Source: Dugong dugon
Lineage: Eukaryota; Chordata; Mammalia; Sirenia; Dugongidae
NCBI GenBank assembly: GCA_030035585.1
Contig: CM057462.1
Coordinates: 114,571,234 to 114,635,233 of the forward strand
DNA length: 64,000 bases
Direction: 5' to 3'
Within the stretch, counting starts at the first letter, position 1; the number at the start of each line of letters is the position of its first letter. A model generated the notes under the pieces. The model was given only the letters and a program-made list of their open reading frames with translations. It was not told where the DNA came from and did no database searches. The position numbers were made by a program, and so were the translations under genes. Positions 9,890 through 19,739 of the stretch are shown here, piece by piece.

Positions 9890-10340
9890 ATCATGTAGGA
9901 TATGATTGACTGCAAGTATCAAAAAACACAACTCAAAACGCTTAAAGTCTTGAGAAGGTTGATTGTTTCACATATAAACAGTCTTGGATCAAAAATGACT
10001 CCAAGGCTGTGCAGCTTAGCAGCTCAGCAATGTCATAAGAAATTAAAGTTCTTTCCATTTTCCCACTGTCACAGCTTCAGGAAATTGTCTTGGTCTTCAG
10101 GTCAGCTTCCCTATGGTTGCAACCATGGCTGCAGCAGTCTCAGTTGTCACATCCTAATACATCAACATTCAGAGGAATAAAATGACAGTCTCTTTCTTTG
10201 TATTTCGTTCTATAAATGCCTACCCTTAGACTCAGGAGGTCTCATTCTTGGGGTCGGAATGGGCCATATGCCCATCTGTAAACCAATAATTATAAGGAGC
10301 ATAGGATATACTTGATAGAGTTAAACAGTTCAGGATTTTC
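9890..10340. repeat. Old interspersed repeat, same family as 46090-46840
   Basis: Two segments link the copies: 'actgcaagtatcaaaaaaca' here with 'caagtaacagaacacctaag' at 46111, and the 'gccatatgcccatctgtaaa' region here with the 'gccacataacccttcctaat' region at 46719. I recall this as a mammal-wide repeat but cannot name its class. A 92-codon frame at 9902-10180 is part of it. Confidence 0.45.
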
Positions 10341-10499
10341 CCCTGAGCTAAGAATAGAATTATATTCTCTAAGGTATAAACACACGGATTAAAATGAGGT
10401 TCTCTTAACAAAGAAGAAGGGGAAAAGTATGAGTATCAACTCTCCTGCAAGAGTTGTTCAAAACCATGAAAGGAATGTATTTTATTAGCAAAATAGGAT

Positions 10500-10720
10500 T
10501 GTGGTATTTTTATGAAAATAATGCACCCCTTCTATCTTTGTTTGCTGACTGCTCCCTTCCCCCATGAGGTACTTTCATAAGTGCTGCTATGTCAATTTTT
10601 TTGTACATGTTGCTGTAAAAAAAATTAAAGTAGCACACTTATGAAAATACCTCAAGGGAGGAAGGAAGCAGTTCACAAACAAACATAGAAGGTGCGTGTT
10701 ATTTGCATAAAAATACCGTA
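10500..10720. mobile_element. MITE-like palindromic element
   Basis: Two arms of about 90 bp, 10500-10590 and 10631-10720, are inverted repeats matching at roughly 80% or more by eye. The loop is about 40 bp and T/A-rich. The tips read 'tgtggtatttttatg' and, reversed, 'tacggtatttttatg'. There is no coding capacity. The structure fits a non-autonomous DNA transposon with long terminal inverted repeats; the superfamily is undetermined. Confidence 0.7.
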
Positions 10721-10799
10721 TTTGAAGTATCTGTGTACAACATTGGCTTAACTGGATGATGGTTGGGGGAAAATGTCATTCGATCATTAGCTTCATAAA

Positions 10800-11000
10800 A
10801 ACTAAAAAACCAAAATTGTTGCTGTTGAATCGATTCTGACTCATGGTGACCCCATGTGCTACAGAGTAGAAATGTTCCATATGGCTTTCTTGACTAGCAG
10901 ATCGCCAGACATTTCTTCCACTGTGCCACTGGGTAGGCTCGAACCTCCAACTTTCAGGTTAGTAGACGGGCACAGAATGTTTCTGCCACCCAGGAACCTC
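10800..11000 (-). mobile_element. AfroSINE ('cccctgggtagtgcaaac' subtype) with perfect 16-bp TSD
   Basis: The antisense copy runs from reverse tail 'ttgctgttgaatcgattctg' to reverse head 'gccacccaggaacctc'. It is bracketed by 'tcattagcttcataaa' at 10784-10799 and again at 11001-11016. This is a perfect 16-bp target duplication, so the insertion is comparatively young. Confidence 0.92.
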
Positions 11001-11030
11001 TCATTAGCTTCATAAACACCCCCCCACCAA

Positions 11031-11226
11031 AAAGAAATTGCTGTTGAGTCAATACCGACTCATAGCAACCCTATAGAACAGAGTAGAACTGCCCCAAAAG
11101 GTTTCCAAGGTTATGATCTTTATGGAAGAAGACTGCCACATCTTTCTCCCATGGGGGGGCTGGTTCAAACGGCCCATCTTTTGGTTAGCACCCCAGCGCT
11201 TAACCACTGCACCAACAGGCATCCTT
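11031..11226 (-). mobile_element. AfroSINE, long subtype, antisense
   Basis: The reverse copy includes the long-subtype middle 'gccacatctttctcccatgg'. Its head ends at 'caacaggcatcc'. It sits 15 bp beyond the target duplication of the preceding SINE. Confidence 0.88.
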
Positions 11227-11324
11227 TTCATCAGTTTCTTAGAAGTTTATTAATATGCTTATTGAAAACAAACTAAAATAGTAATCATTTTACCCAAAAT
11301 AGCTGCTAATATTTGAGAGAGATT

Positions 11325-11480
11325 ATGCTGTGGTTACCATGAATAAGTCATTTAACCCCTCTGAGACTGAGTTTCTCATTTCTAAAATGCAGAATAAACA
11401 ACCTGTCCTGCCTACCTCATAGACTTGCCTTGGGAGCCAAAATTATACATGTAAGGGTTCATTGTAAACTATAAAATATA
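11325..11480 (+). mobile_element. MIR SINE remnant
   Basis: The order 'aataagtcatttaacccctc', 'gagtttctcatttctaaaat', 'tacctcatagacttgcc' follows the MIR 3' half. Confidence 0.7.
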
Positions 11481-11629
11481 ATTCAAAAGTTGTTATTTCA
11501 CAGGAAAGAGGAAGCTCTACAATAAAATTCATGAGTCAAAGAAGAGTTGTTCCAAATAATTTGGGCATATTTTTCCAAAAATTAAATAAATTAATGTGAT
11601 ATTTTTGTTTATAGTCTATTTTACTCAGA

Positions 11630-11800
11630 TTTCAAAGCACTTGACATAAATCATCTTATTAAATTGCTGTCATCGAGGAACAAGTGTTACTGTTTTCCCT
11701 GTTTAGAAATAAAGCGATTTAGAGGTCTCAACTTGATCAGGAACCAGCAACGTATAGGTAATGAAGCTAGAAATAGAATCTTGTTTCTTAATATCTGGCT
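11630..11800 (-). mobile_element. MIR SINE remnant, antisense
   Basis: Reverse MIR order: 'tttcaaagcacttgacataa', 'ctgttttccctgtttagaaa', 'gaagctagaaatagaatctt'. Confidence 0.65.
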
Positions 11801-12310
11801 CAGTTTTTTCCAAAGAACTTGACCACTATGACATTAAATATAAATTCTAAAATTTTGTCTTAATTTATTTTGTCATCTACAACAGTGCCTTTAAAACTTT
11901 TTGAATGTTAAAAAAACCTTTAATATTATATTATAAATTGGTACATACATGCATGCACACATGTGCGTGCAAATATACATATGCATCTACACAAATACAC
12001 CAGAAAACAATACTCTTCTATGTAAAATTAGGTCTGATATTTTCTGTTTTGTTAAATTTCACTAAAAACACTTATTGCAAACCACTAGATTGATTTCATG
12101 ACCAGCCAATAGATGGTGACCCATAGTTTGAAAAACACTCAAAACAGTGAAACAGTGTTAACCTAGAGAATTTAATGCTACATCCATCCAGTAGAGGTTC
12201 TATAAATGTGTTTCATTTTGCCTGGGAAGTGTTTTTGTTTATTTGTCGGTTCATTCTTTTAGCACAAGCTTAACCTTAGAACTATTGAATCATATTATCT
12301 AAGGTAAGGC
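11801..12310. other. Unassigned sequence
   Basis: Nothing recognised apart from short CA/TA-rich stretches near 11940-12000. Confidence 0.4.
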
Positions 12311-12708
12311 CTAGGAAGACTGAAGAAGAATTGATACCTTTGAATTATGGGGTTGGCAAAGAATAGTGACTATACCATGGACTGCCAGAAGAATAAACAA
12401 ATCGGTCTTGGAAGAAGTACACCCAGAATGCTCCTTAGAATCGAGGATGGTGAGACTTCATCTCACGTACTTTGAACATGTTATCAGGAGGGACCAGTCC
12501 CTGGAGAAGGACATCATGCTTGGCAAAGTAAAGGGTCAGTCAAAAATATGAAGGCCCTAAAAGAGATGGATTGACACAGTGGCTACAACAAAGCGCTCAA
12601 ACATAGCAACAATTGTGAGGCTGGCGCAGGACTGGACTGCGTTTTGCTCTGTTTTACATAGGGTCCCTGTGAGTAGGAACTGACTCGATGGCACCTAATG
12701 ACAGCAAA
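12311..12708 (+). mobile_element. RTE (BovB-like) LINE, 5'-truncated 3' end
   Basis: This is the last ~400 bp of the RTE LINE. It covers the conserved C-terminal coding segment (translated pieces LEEVHPECS and HLTYFEHVIRRDQSLEKD) and the 3' tail 'tgactcgatggcacctaatg'. Frames are interrupted. It starts abruptly at 'taggaagactgaagaagaa', typical of incomplete reverse transcription. Confidence 0.88.
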
Positions 12709-12979
12709 ATATGAGTATTCATATATATATATTTTAAATTCTCAAAGTTGAGAACACAGAACTTTATATTATTCCTGGGCAATCTCATCGAAACCAGTGG
12801 TCTTACCACAATATCCTACTGGACTGGAAGTATTCACTAAACTTAATAAATGCTAAAATTGAGCTTAAGATTTCCAGTCAATGTCATCCAACCCATCTCT
12901 CCCTTACTCTTCAGTGACCTACCATCATAATACATATGCAATTTTCTATAACAATTTCCTGGCTCTACATTCTTGTTTC
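12709..12979. other. Unassigned sequence
   Basis: Nothing recognised. Confidence 0.4.
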
Positions 12980-13480
12980 AGTGGCTGGCACCACCATATA
13001 CCCTGGCAGCAGTGAGGCATTTCCACTTTACCTTTCCTTCACAAATTAATGAGTTGCATTACTCATTACTTCTGCTCTCACTGCCCCTACCTTGTTCAGG
13101 ACATCATCATGGTTTACCTGGACTATTGCAGTATCTTGTTAGCAGCTTTTCTTATGTCTTATTATTCTCAAAGCAGTTCTTCATGCTACAGCCAGAGAGA
13201 TCCTTTTTCCCAGCAGAAAAAAAACAAAAAACAAAAAACTAAACTATTCTCTGCAACAAACAAAAAACAAGGTCTTCTATGACCAGGCTTCTGCTTACAG
13301 GTCCCATGGTAATCACTGCAGCTCCCACCATACCTATTCTTAATTTATTATGTTCCCAGGGTGTACCATGCTGTTTCACTGCTCTGTACCTTTGTTTGTA
13401 CCTGGACTACTGAAAGAGTGCCCTCATTTGAGTCCTTCTCTTAATCCATACTCTGTTCACCCCACCAGGTAAAGGGGAAA
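12980..13480 (+). mobile_element. L2-like LINE remnant
   Basis: 'ggactattgcagtatcttgt' followed by 'cttcatgctacagccagaga' and 'ccaggcttctgcttacagg' matches the order of the old L2-like 3' region also seen at 6630. An A-rich insert is present at 13208-13275. Confidence 0.5.
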
Positions 13481-13529
13481 TACACCTGTGCTCTAATTCT
13501 GTCTCTACCTTTGAATATTTTTTTTGTGG

Positions 13530-13640
13530 TCTGTGACAAGTTGCTTCCCTGAGTCTTGGTCTGCCTCTCTGACTCAGAGGAATCTTGCAAGGTTTAGACT
13601 TAACACATGTAAAGTGCACAGCAAAATTTCTGGACATCTA
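13530..13640 (+). mobile_element. MIR SINE fragment
   Basis: 'gtgacaagttgcttccctga', then 'ggaatcttgcaaggtttaga', then 'acatgtaaagtgcacagcaa' match the MIR 3' core, degraded. Confidence 0.55.
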
Positions 13641-14023
13641 TGCAGGCATTTTCTAGCCATCTACTATATGTTTATAAAGTTAAATGTATTTTCTCTAACA
13701 AAATTAAGGCATTTAAAATTACTTAGTTCTGAACAAATAATGTGTATCTAAAAATGCACATTTAATTCTGTGTGTATATACTGAGCATTTACTTTAAGCC
13801 AATCTTGAGGTAAAAAGTAATTAAACTACATGTACAATCAGTATTTTTTATCAATGTCACATACACCCTAAAGCATTTTTTTAGATGTATTTATTTTTGA
13901 TAATAATAATGCATTCTGTAAAACATTTTGTAGTATCATATACTCCTGGTTTTTATTCAGTGGCCTGAAGGCCAAAAAACTTGAAAACTGTCCTAGCTTT
14001 TGTAAACAAAGCATCACAAGCTT
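13641..14023. other. Unassigned sequence
   Basis: Nothing recognised. Confidence 0.4.
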
Positions 14024-14186
14024 GCTTGTTGCTGTTGAGTCAATTCTGACTCATAGCGACCCTACTGGACAGAGTAAAACTGCCCATAGGGTTTCCAGGA
14101 AGATGCTGGTGGATTTGAACCGCTGACCTTTTGGTTAGAAACCATTGCAAGCTGTAATTCTTAACCACTGTGCCACAAGAGCTCCA
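14024..14186 (-). mobile_element. AfroSINE, short subtype, antisense
   Basis: Reverse tail 'ttgctgttgagtcaattctg' through reverse head 'ctgtgccacaagagctcc'. It carries a small internal duplication near 14140-14155. 'aaagcatcaca' occurs on both sides (14008-14018 and 14189-14199) and may be the target duplication. Confidence 0.88.
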
Positions 14187-16741
14187 AATAAAGCATCACA
14201 GTAGTTTGAAATGACAATGAATTGATCATTTAGGAGAGGTAGTTAGTAAATTGTGGCATTAGCTTCACTCATGATGAAAGAATCTTTATTAATGATCTAC
14301 AAAAGGGAGTAAACATCACTTTAATGAAATTTGAAAATAATGCCAATATTAGGAAGAGAAGAAGAACCATAAAAGTGAGCCACACTATCTTAGAACAGGA
14401 GCAGGACTTACAGCTCAGATTTAAGTGCAAACGTGAACAAATTAATCAGAAACATAGCTGTTCAATAGGCAGAAATGCCTGCTGGGGTGAAGAGAGAGAG
14501 TTGCAGGATCTCATGGACAAATAACTCCCTTGTTTAGAGAGTGCTGGAAACAGGGAAGCTAAATAGAAGCATTTCTCTTTGCAAAGGTCTTCAGAACATT
14601 GTCCTAATCACACTGCGTTGGGGAAATAGCTTGGACCAAACAGCTGACTTGGAGTGGAGGGAGTCTATATTTCCTATGGACACCCTCATAGGACAATAGG
14701 TGAACCAGCCACTGGTGTATCTTGGATAAGTAATAGGGACCAGGGAATAGTCCAAAGCATATTAAGATGGTATACACTTCCACAGTGGGGAAAATTTTTA
14801 CACAGGGCCTAGGGAATTAGAATAAGAAGGAGCACGAGCAAATTAACAGAGTCAAATTTTAGTTCTGGATTTAACGGAAAGTGACTAGAATCTAAGAACT
14901 CTGCTCTTCAGAAATAAACTGCAAAGGAAAGTGGTTGGAAAGTATTGACGCCCAGAATGCACTAATTTCCAGATGACAAAACCTAAGCTGTATTGCTCTA
15001 GACCGATCCTCTGTCAGAGCAAGACTGAATGGATAACCTATTGGTCTGTTCTATCTCTAGCTCTTTCTCATTTCCACTTCCATTATTCTGTGAATATATA
15101 AGAAAGGAAAATATAATATTGTTAAAGCTCAGGTATGATTTATTGACTCACTGTATCTTTAAGAAAACACATGTACATTGTGTTGTTATATTTGATAGCA
15201 CATTTTTTTCATGAATAGCCACAAATAGAGTCAACAGACTCATAAAGCCTGTTAAAACTGTCAGCACGTAAGTTATTGCCAGTGGTGTCTTGGGGCTGCA
15301 TTAACTTATACACGTCATTTTTCTTACTTCCTCTTCCCTCTCTCCTCCTCTTTTTAATTAATAGATTTTCTCACTCACGAGCATTTAGCATCGCCTTGTT
15401 TGCTTGATGCAGTTCTCCTTTGGGGTTTCCCCTGTAGATGCAGTAGAGGAGCGTGGGGGAAGCAGTTTGATGAATCGCAATTTGTTGAAGGCAGTTATGG
15501 TAGCAGCGATAGAGAAATGGAATATTTGCAAAATGCCAGAGGTGAAGGAATAGGACACACATGATTAAAGTTGCCATAAAATAAAGTGTGTCAAAGCAAC
15601 AAAAGCCGTAAACAAGAAACATTCTGGCAACGTCAGTCTCCCCACACATCCAGGGGTGCCATGAAGCATATTACTGAAGAAAGTCCATTAGAAATAGAGG
15701 AGGAATTTTTTTCCTGTTGACTATGAAAACACATGCTGAACTCTAAATGTTCTCCACTCCAGGAATTTTAGCTGAGACACCTGGGGACTGCAACCTTAAA
15801 ATACATTCAGAGAGCAAACACTGGCAGCACTATTTGAGAGAGGTTGAAGTAAGGAAGGTGCAGGTTTGGGGGTTAGGTGTGAAGGGGTGAATTCAGGAGG
15901 GAGAATCAAAGGTTGAAGCTGACTTCAGGGAACCATTTTAGAGGGTTGGGAATCATGCGGTGAAAAGCACCTGTGTTGCCCTTTCACGAAGATAATATTA
16001 CCACAGAGCCGGAAGTATTGGAAATGCCCCCATTTCCTTACCAGAATCCACGACTATGTTACAGGTGGAATCTTCTGAGTGATAGGTGAAATATGTCTGT
16101 GAAAAACAAAATGATAGTTATTCTTGCCCAATGAGATCCAAAGTAGTTTGACATAAGTGATTGGTTAGAAAGGGAATTGATTGGAAACCTAGCAAAGTAA
16201 CCTAAATATCCAGGAAGGGGGCTATAGTGATTGCCTCAAAAACAGACATGTGCTCCCTTGGACAGAAAACTCTGCCTGTTTGGGAGGTATACTCAGAGGA
16301 TCAGAGACAAGAAAATTCAGAAGGTGCAGGCAGGGTTTGGGTGTGAAATAGAGAAAACAAAGGTGCCAACTAAAGATAACGCTTTTGGAATTCGGTTTAA
16401 ACTGAAACGAACTGTGTTATAGTTCCCAGGTTGGAAAAAAATGTACATAATGTTAATGGATACATAAAAATATCTCATGGATGCTTGTTGAATTTAGATG
16501 CCTTAAAAAGGCCTTCTGATGCCATGAATCTGTGACCACTCTGTGGTGAGGAGCTAATTTTCCTTTCTTAGAAGCTTTTTGGAATCTCCAATAGGAGTGG
16601 TGAGGAGGCTGTCAGAGTGAAGGAACAAAACTGGAGGAAATTGAAAAAGCCCCTTGTAATAGATGAACTCCACTCCAGGAGGGAAATTCCAGAAAAATGA
16701 AAATCAGGAAACACAGTTAACAACCAGCTAGGAGGCATATA
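14187..16741. other. 2.5 kb with no recognised repeat
   Basis: No SINE, LINE or LTR recognised over more than 2.5 kb, unusual for this window. A 92-codon open frame lies on the minus strand at 15371-15649, with hydrophobic stretches (FLVYGFCCFDTLYFMATLIM), but no start or splice context makes it convincing. The absence of repeats could mean purifying selection on regulatory sequence, or elements too old to see. Confidence 0.4.
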
Positions 16742-16948
16742 GGAGGACCTGGCTAGTGCAAATGGCCAAAGCACTCGGCTAACGGAAGGGTTGAAGGTTC
16801 AAGTTCACCCCAGAGGTGCTTGGTAAGAAAGGTCTGGCAATCTACTTCTGAAAAATCACCACTGAAAACTCTATGAAGCACAGTTCTACTCTGAGACACA
16901 TGGAGTCACCATGAGAATCAAGTCAATGGCAACGTTTTTTTTTTTTAA
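16742..16948 (+). mobile_element. AfroSINE ('cccctgggtagtgcaaac' subtype), diverged
   Basis: Head 'aggacctggctagtgcaaat', middle 'aggtctggcaatctacttct', tail 'catggagtcaccatgagaat' and a T-rich end. It is less well kept than the copy at 10800. Confidence 0.82.
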
Positions 16949-16954
16949 ACTAGA

Positions 16955-17185
16955 TATTAAATCTTGGTAAAGTCACCTGCATCAGATCCCTTATTTGCAA
17001 AACAAAGGAACTAGTACCAGATGAACTATGATGCCTCTTCTGGTTGGAAAACTACAATTTTTAGAAAATTAACTGCTTTGAGTCTGTTTTCTTATCTGTA
17101 AAGTGGGGTGTTAAAATTAATCCTTTCTCCCCAGGGTTGCTGTAAATCAGCTTGGTGCAAACTGTATAATATTACATAATTATAA
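16955..17185 (+). mobile_element. MIR-like remnants
   Basis: Two MIR-like segments in series: 'ggtaaagtcacctgcatcag' near 16970, and 'ctgttttcttatctgtaaag' then 'ccccagggttgctgtaaatc' at 17085-17150. Boundaries are approximate. Confidence 0.5.
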
Positions 17186-17447
17186 GAATTGTTATCATCC
17201 ATAACCAATCAAACAGAACACAAAAGATGTTCCACTCTTATCTTTTTCTATTAGCATGTAGTGAATAGAAAATGTGTTGGACCTATGAAGACCCTCCTGA
17301 CCGTCATTACTGAAACCTGTACCAGTGATTGCTAAGAAAGGAAATTCAAAATGTAGGATCACAGTTTCTAGCCAATCTGTGAAAAGGTGAAGGTTCCAAT
17401 GATTTTGCCCATTTGTAATGTTAATGTATACTGATGACTCTGTAAAG

Positions 17448-17705
17448 TCCCTTGGACCCAGCAGGCATCCTCTAGCAGCGTGCTTGCCCATTTTCCCACT
17501 CTTGACTATTTTGTAATATTCTTTGGACTTGACCAAAACATGGCTGTGGCAGCACGCTTGTCTGTTTTCTCACTTTTGTCTATTCTGTAATATTTCCTCG
17601 GATTTGGGCAGATATGACTCTGGAAGCATGCTTGTCCAGTTCTCACTTTTGCCTTTTTGAATATGTGCCAAATAAAACTTTCTTTTTGCTTAAAAAAAAA
17701 AAAAA
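17448..17705. repeat. Three 74-bp tandem units ending in a poly(A) signal and A-tract
   Basis: Units at 17448-17520, 17521-17594 and about 17595-17668 share 'ttggac', 'cagcacgcttg', 'ctcacttttg', 'ctattctgtaatatt' and their variants. AATAAA follows at 17671-17676, with an A-tract from 17692, a spacing like a real polyadenylation site. This could be the end of a retroposed transcript or of an LTR; I do not recognise it. Long frames read across it are not credible proteins. Confidence 0.6.
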
Positions 17706-18599
17706 GAAAAGAATTGTCATCCTCACCTTCATTACCATTCTTTACTTGTTTTTCACATTTTCCTATAAACATAAAAAGTCCCGTGTGGGAAACTGTTAAA
17801 TTTCTTTGAACATCCTGAAAGAAACAAGACAACATGCATTTCTAAAAACATTTTTAAGTGTTTGATTTAATTTTATTCTTAATAAATACCTGAACTCATC
17901 TTGCAATAAAATGTGTACTTCTGTGATTATAATCATTTCCATGGTAACAGATAGAGGGTCACACACAAAGGTCTGAGACTTGACTGCAGGTTCAAGCAGC
18001 AGGAGAAACTAGTTTGGGACCAAGTAAGCTCTTATTCAAGTAAAACTGTTGAAAAACACTGCCAAGGGAATATAGAAAATAACTGGGGATGGAAATTGCT
18101 TTTGGAATAAATGTTCTGTTCTTTCAAGTTTGCTCTGGCAGAAAAGTGCCCCTTTGAAGAGGCTTAATAGAACCTTTAGAGGGACCATGTATGAAATATC
18201 TCATGAAATCTTAAAAGGTTTATTTTATAACCATTTTTTTTTTCCTACAGGTGTATGGAGGAAAAAGAAACTAAAGTGATAAAATTTGTACTCCTGTACA
18301 CAAATGCACAATGCTATTGATGTAGAGCAATTACTTACGTCTAAATGTATTCCAAATATGCTATCTAATCTGTGTTTTACAATGTCTCTTGTTATTGTTT
18401 ATGCATCCTGTGCTACTCATATGTATGAACATCAAACTGAAATGCTTTGTTTTCCCTTGACTTGCTCATTTACCAAGATTTTGCAGTTATTCCTAGCTCT
18501 TTAATTATAGTCAATTGACATTCTCCTCATTTTTGGAGAAACCTTTTGACATAACTTGGCTTTCTCTGATTTATTAGTTATGGAGCACGTAATATATAT
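17706..18599. other. Unassigned sequence
   Basis: Nothing recognised. Confidence 0.4.
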
Positions 18600-18715
18600 C
18601 AGGAACTGTTCATTCATTCATTGTACAAATATGACTTGAGTACCCGACCTAGGCCCTAGAAATAAAAAAATGTGTAAGACTCAATCCCTGCTCCCAAATA
18701 AATTATAGTTGGTAG
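18600..18715 (-). mobile_element. L2 LINE 3' end, antisense
   Basis: 'cattcattcattgtacaaat' then 'gagtacccgacctaggcccta' (shortened) then 'caatccctgctcccaaata' is the reverse of the L2 terminus. Confidence 0.65.
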
Positions 18716-18767
18716 AATTAAAATATAATAATTGAAATACAATAATAAGGGGTAATATTGTCATCAA

Positions 18768-19095
18768 GGGGCCCTGGTGACGCAATGGCTAAACACCTAC
18801 TGCTAACCAAGAGATTGATGGTTTGAACCCACCCAGCAAATTTGGAGATCTGCTCCTGTGAAAATTAACCAAACCCATTGCAGTCTTTACAAAAGCAGAT
18901 TGCCACATCTTTCTCCCACAGAGCGGCAGACTGGTTTGAGCTGCCAACCTTCTGCTTAGCAGCTAAGTGCTTAACCATTGCATCACCATGGCTCCTCCCA
19001 TAAAGATTACAGGCTAGCAAACTCTATGGGGCAGTTCTGCTCTGTCACATGGGTCACTACAAGTCGAAATTGACTCGCCAGTACCCAACAACAAC
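18768..19095 (+). mobile_element. AfroSINE, long subtype, carrying an antisense SINE
   Basis: The plus-strand head runs from 'ggggccctggtgacgcaatg' to about 18865. An antisense long-subtype SINE fills about 18866-18993. The plus-strand remainder ends at 'gactcgccagtacccaacaa'. The break is in the same internal position ('gctcc...aaa') as the junctions in the copies at 1403 and 4302. Confidence 0.82.
18866..18993 (-). mobile_element. Antisense AfroSINE nested in another AfroSINE
   Basis: Starts at 'aaccaaacccattgcagtct' and includes the reversed long-subtype middle 'gccacatctttctcccaca'. The head is complete to 'atcaccatggctcc'. The tail is shortened. Confidence 0.8.
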
Positions 19096-19739
19096 AACAA
19101 CACAGTGTCATCTAATTGGAGCAACTAATCCAGTGTTGCCTGGAGGAAGGGAGTTCAGATTGTTAGACGTATTAATGGTTTAGGTGAGGCACAACAGGCC
19201 AGCAGGAATTAGCCCACCCAAATGGGGAAATGGGGTAGGTGGTGCAGGAAAGGGAGAATGAAGTATTTCTAGATTTAGGATGGAAGGAACATACTGGACT
19301 CATTTCAGCAGTTAAGTATTGCTTAGATTTAGCCAATGAGGTAAATGAATGGGGAAAGATAATAAAACACTTGAATGTCAGACTTATGAATCTAAAGTCG
19401 ATAATTCTGAAGGTATTGGGGAGCCATGGAAGGATTCTGTACAATGGGGTACAGTGATCTGATTTGCTCTGTGTAAGGATCATTCTAGCTGCAGGGTAGA
19501 GGAGGGATGGATGCCAGTGTTAGTTACAGAGGCAAGATTGGATTTAGGGAGAATCAACTGTGGCAGTCAGCCAGGCCAGGGACAATGGTGCCCATAATGA
19601 GAAGTGGGTAGATTAGGGAGATTTTTAGAAAGTAGAATTGATAGGAATTGATGATTAATCATTTAAAGAGAGTGAGGAAGGGAAAATTACTGATGTTGAC
19701 TCTACTATTTTGAAGTAACCAAATGGATAATTTTGAGTT

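Noticed and set aside
15371-15649. 92-codon minus-strand frame with hydrophobic stretches
   Set aside because: No family resemblance, no clear start or splice sites; could be conserved non-coding DNA, but nothing shows it.
17195-17835. Two minus-strand frames of about 110 codons sharing a repeated peptide pattern
   Set aside because: The similarity comes from the 74-bp tandem DNA repeat and one frame crosses the A-tract; no protein family fits.
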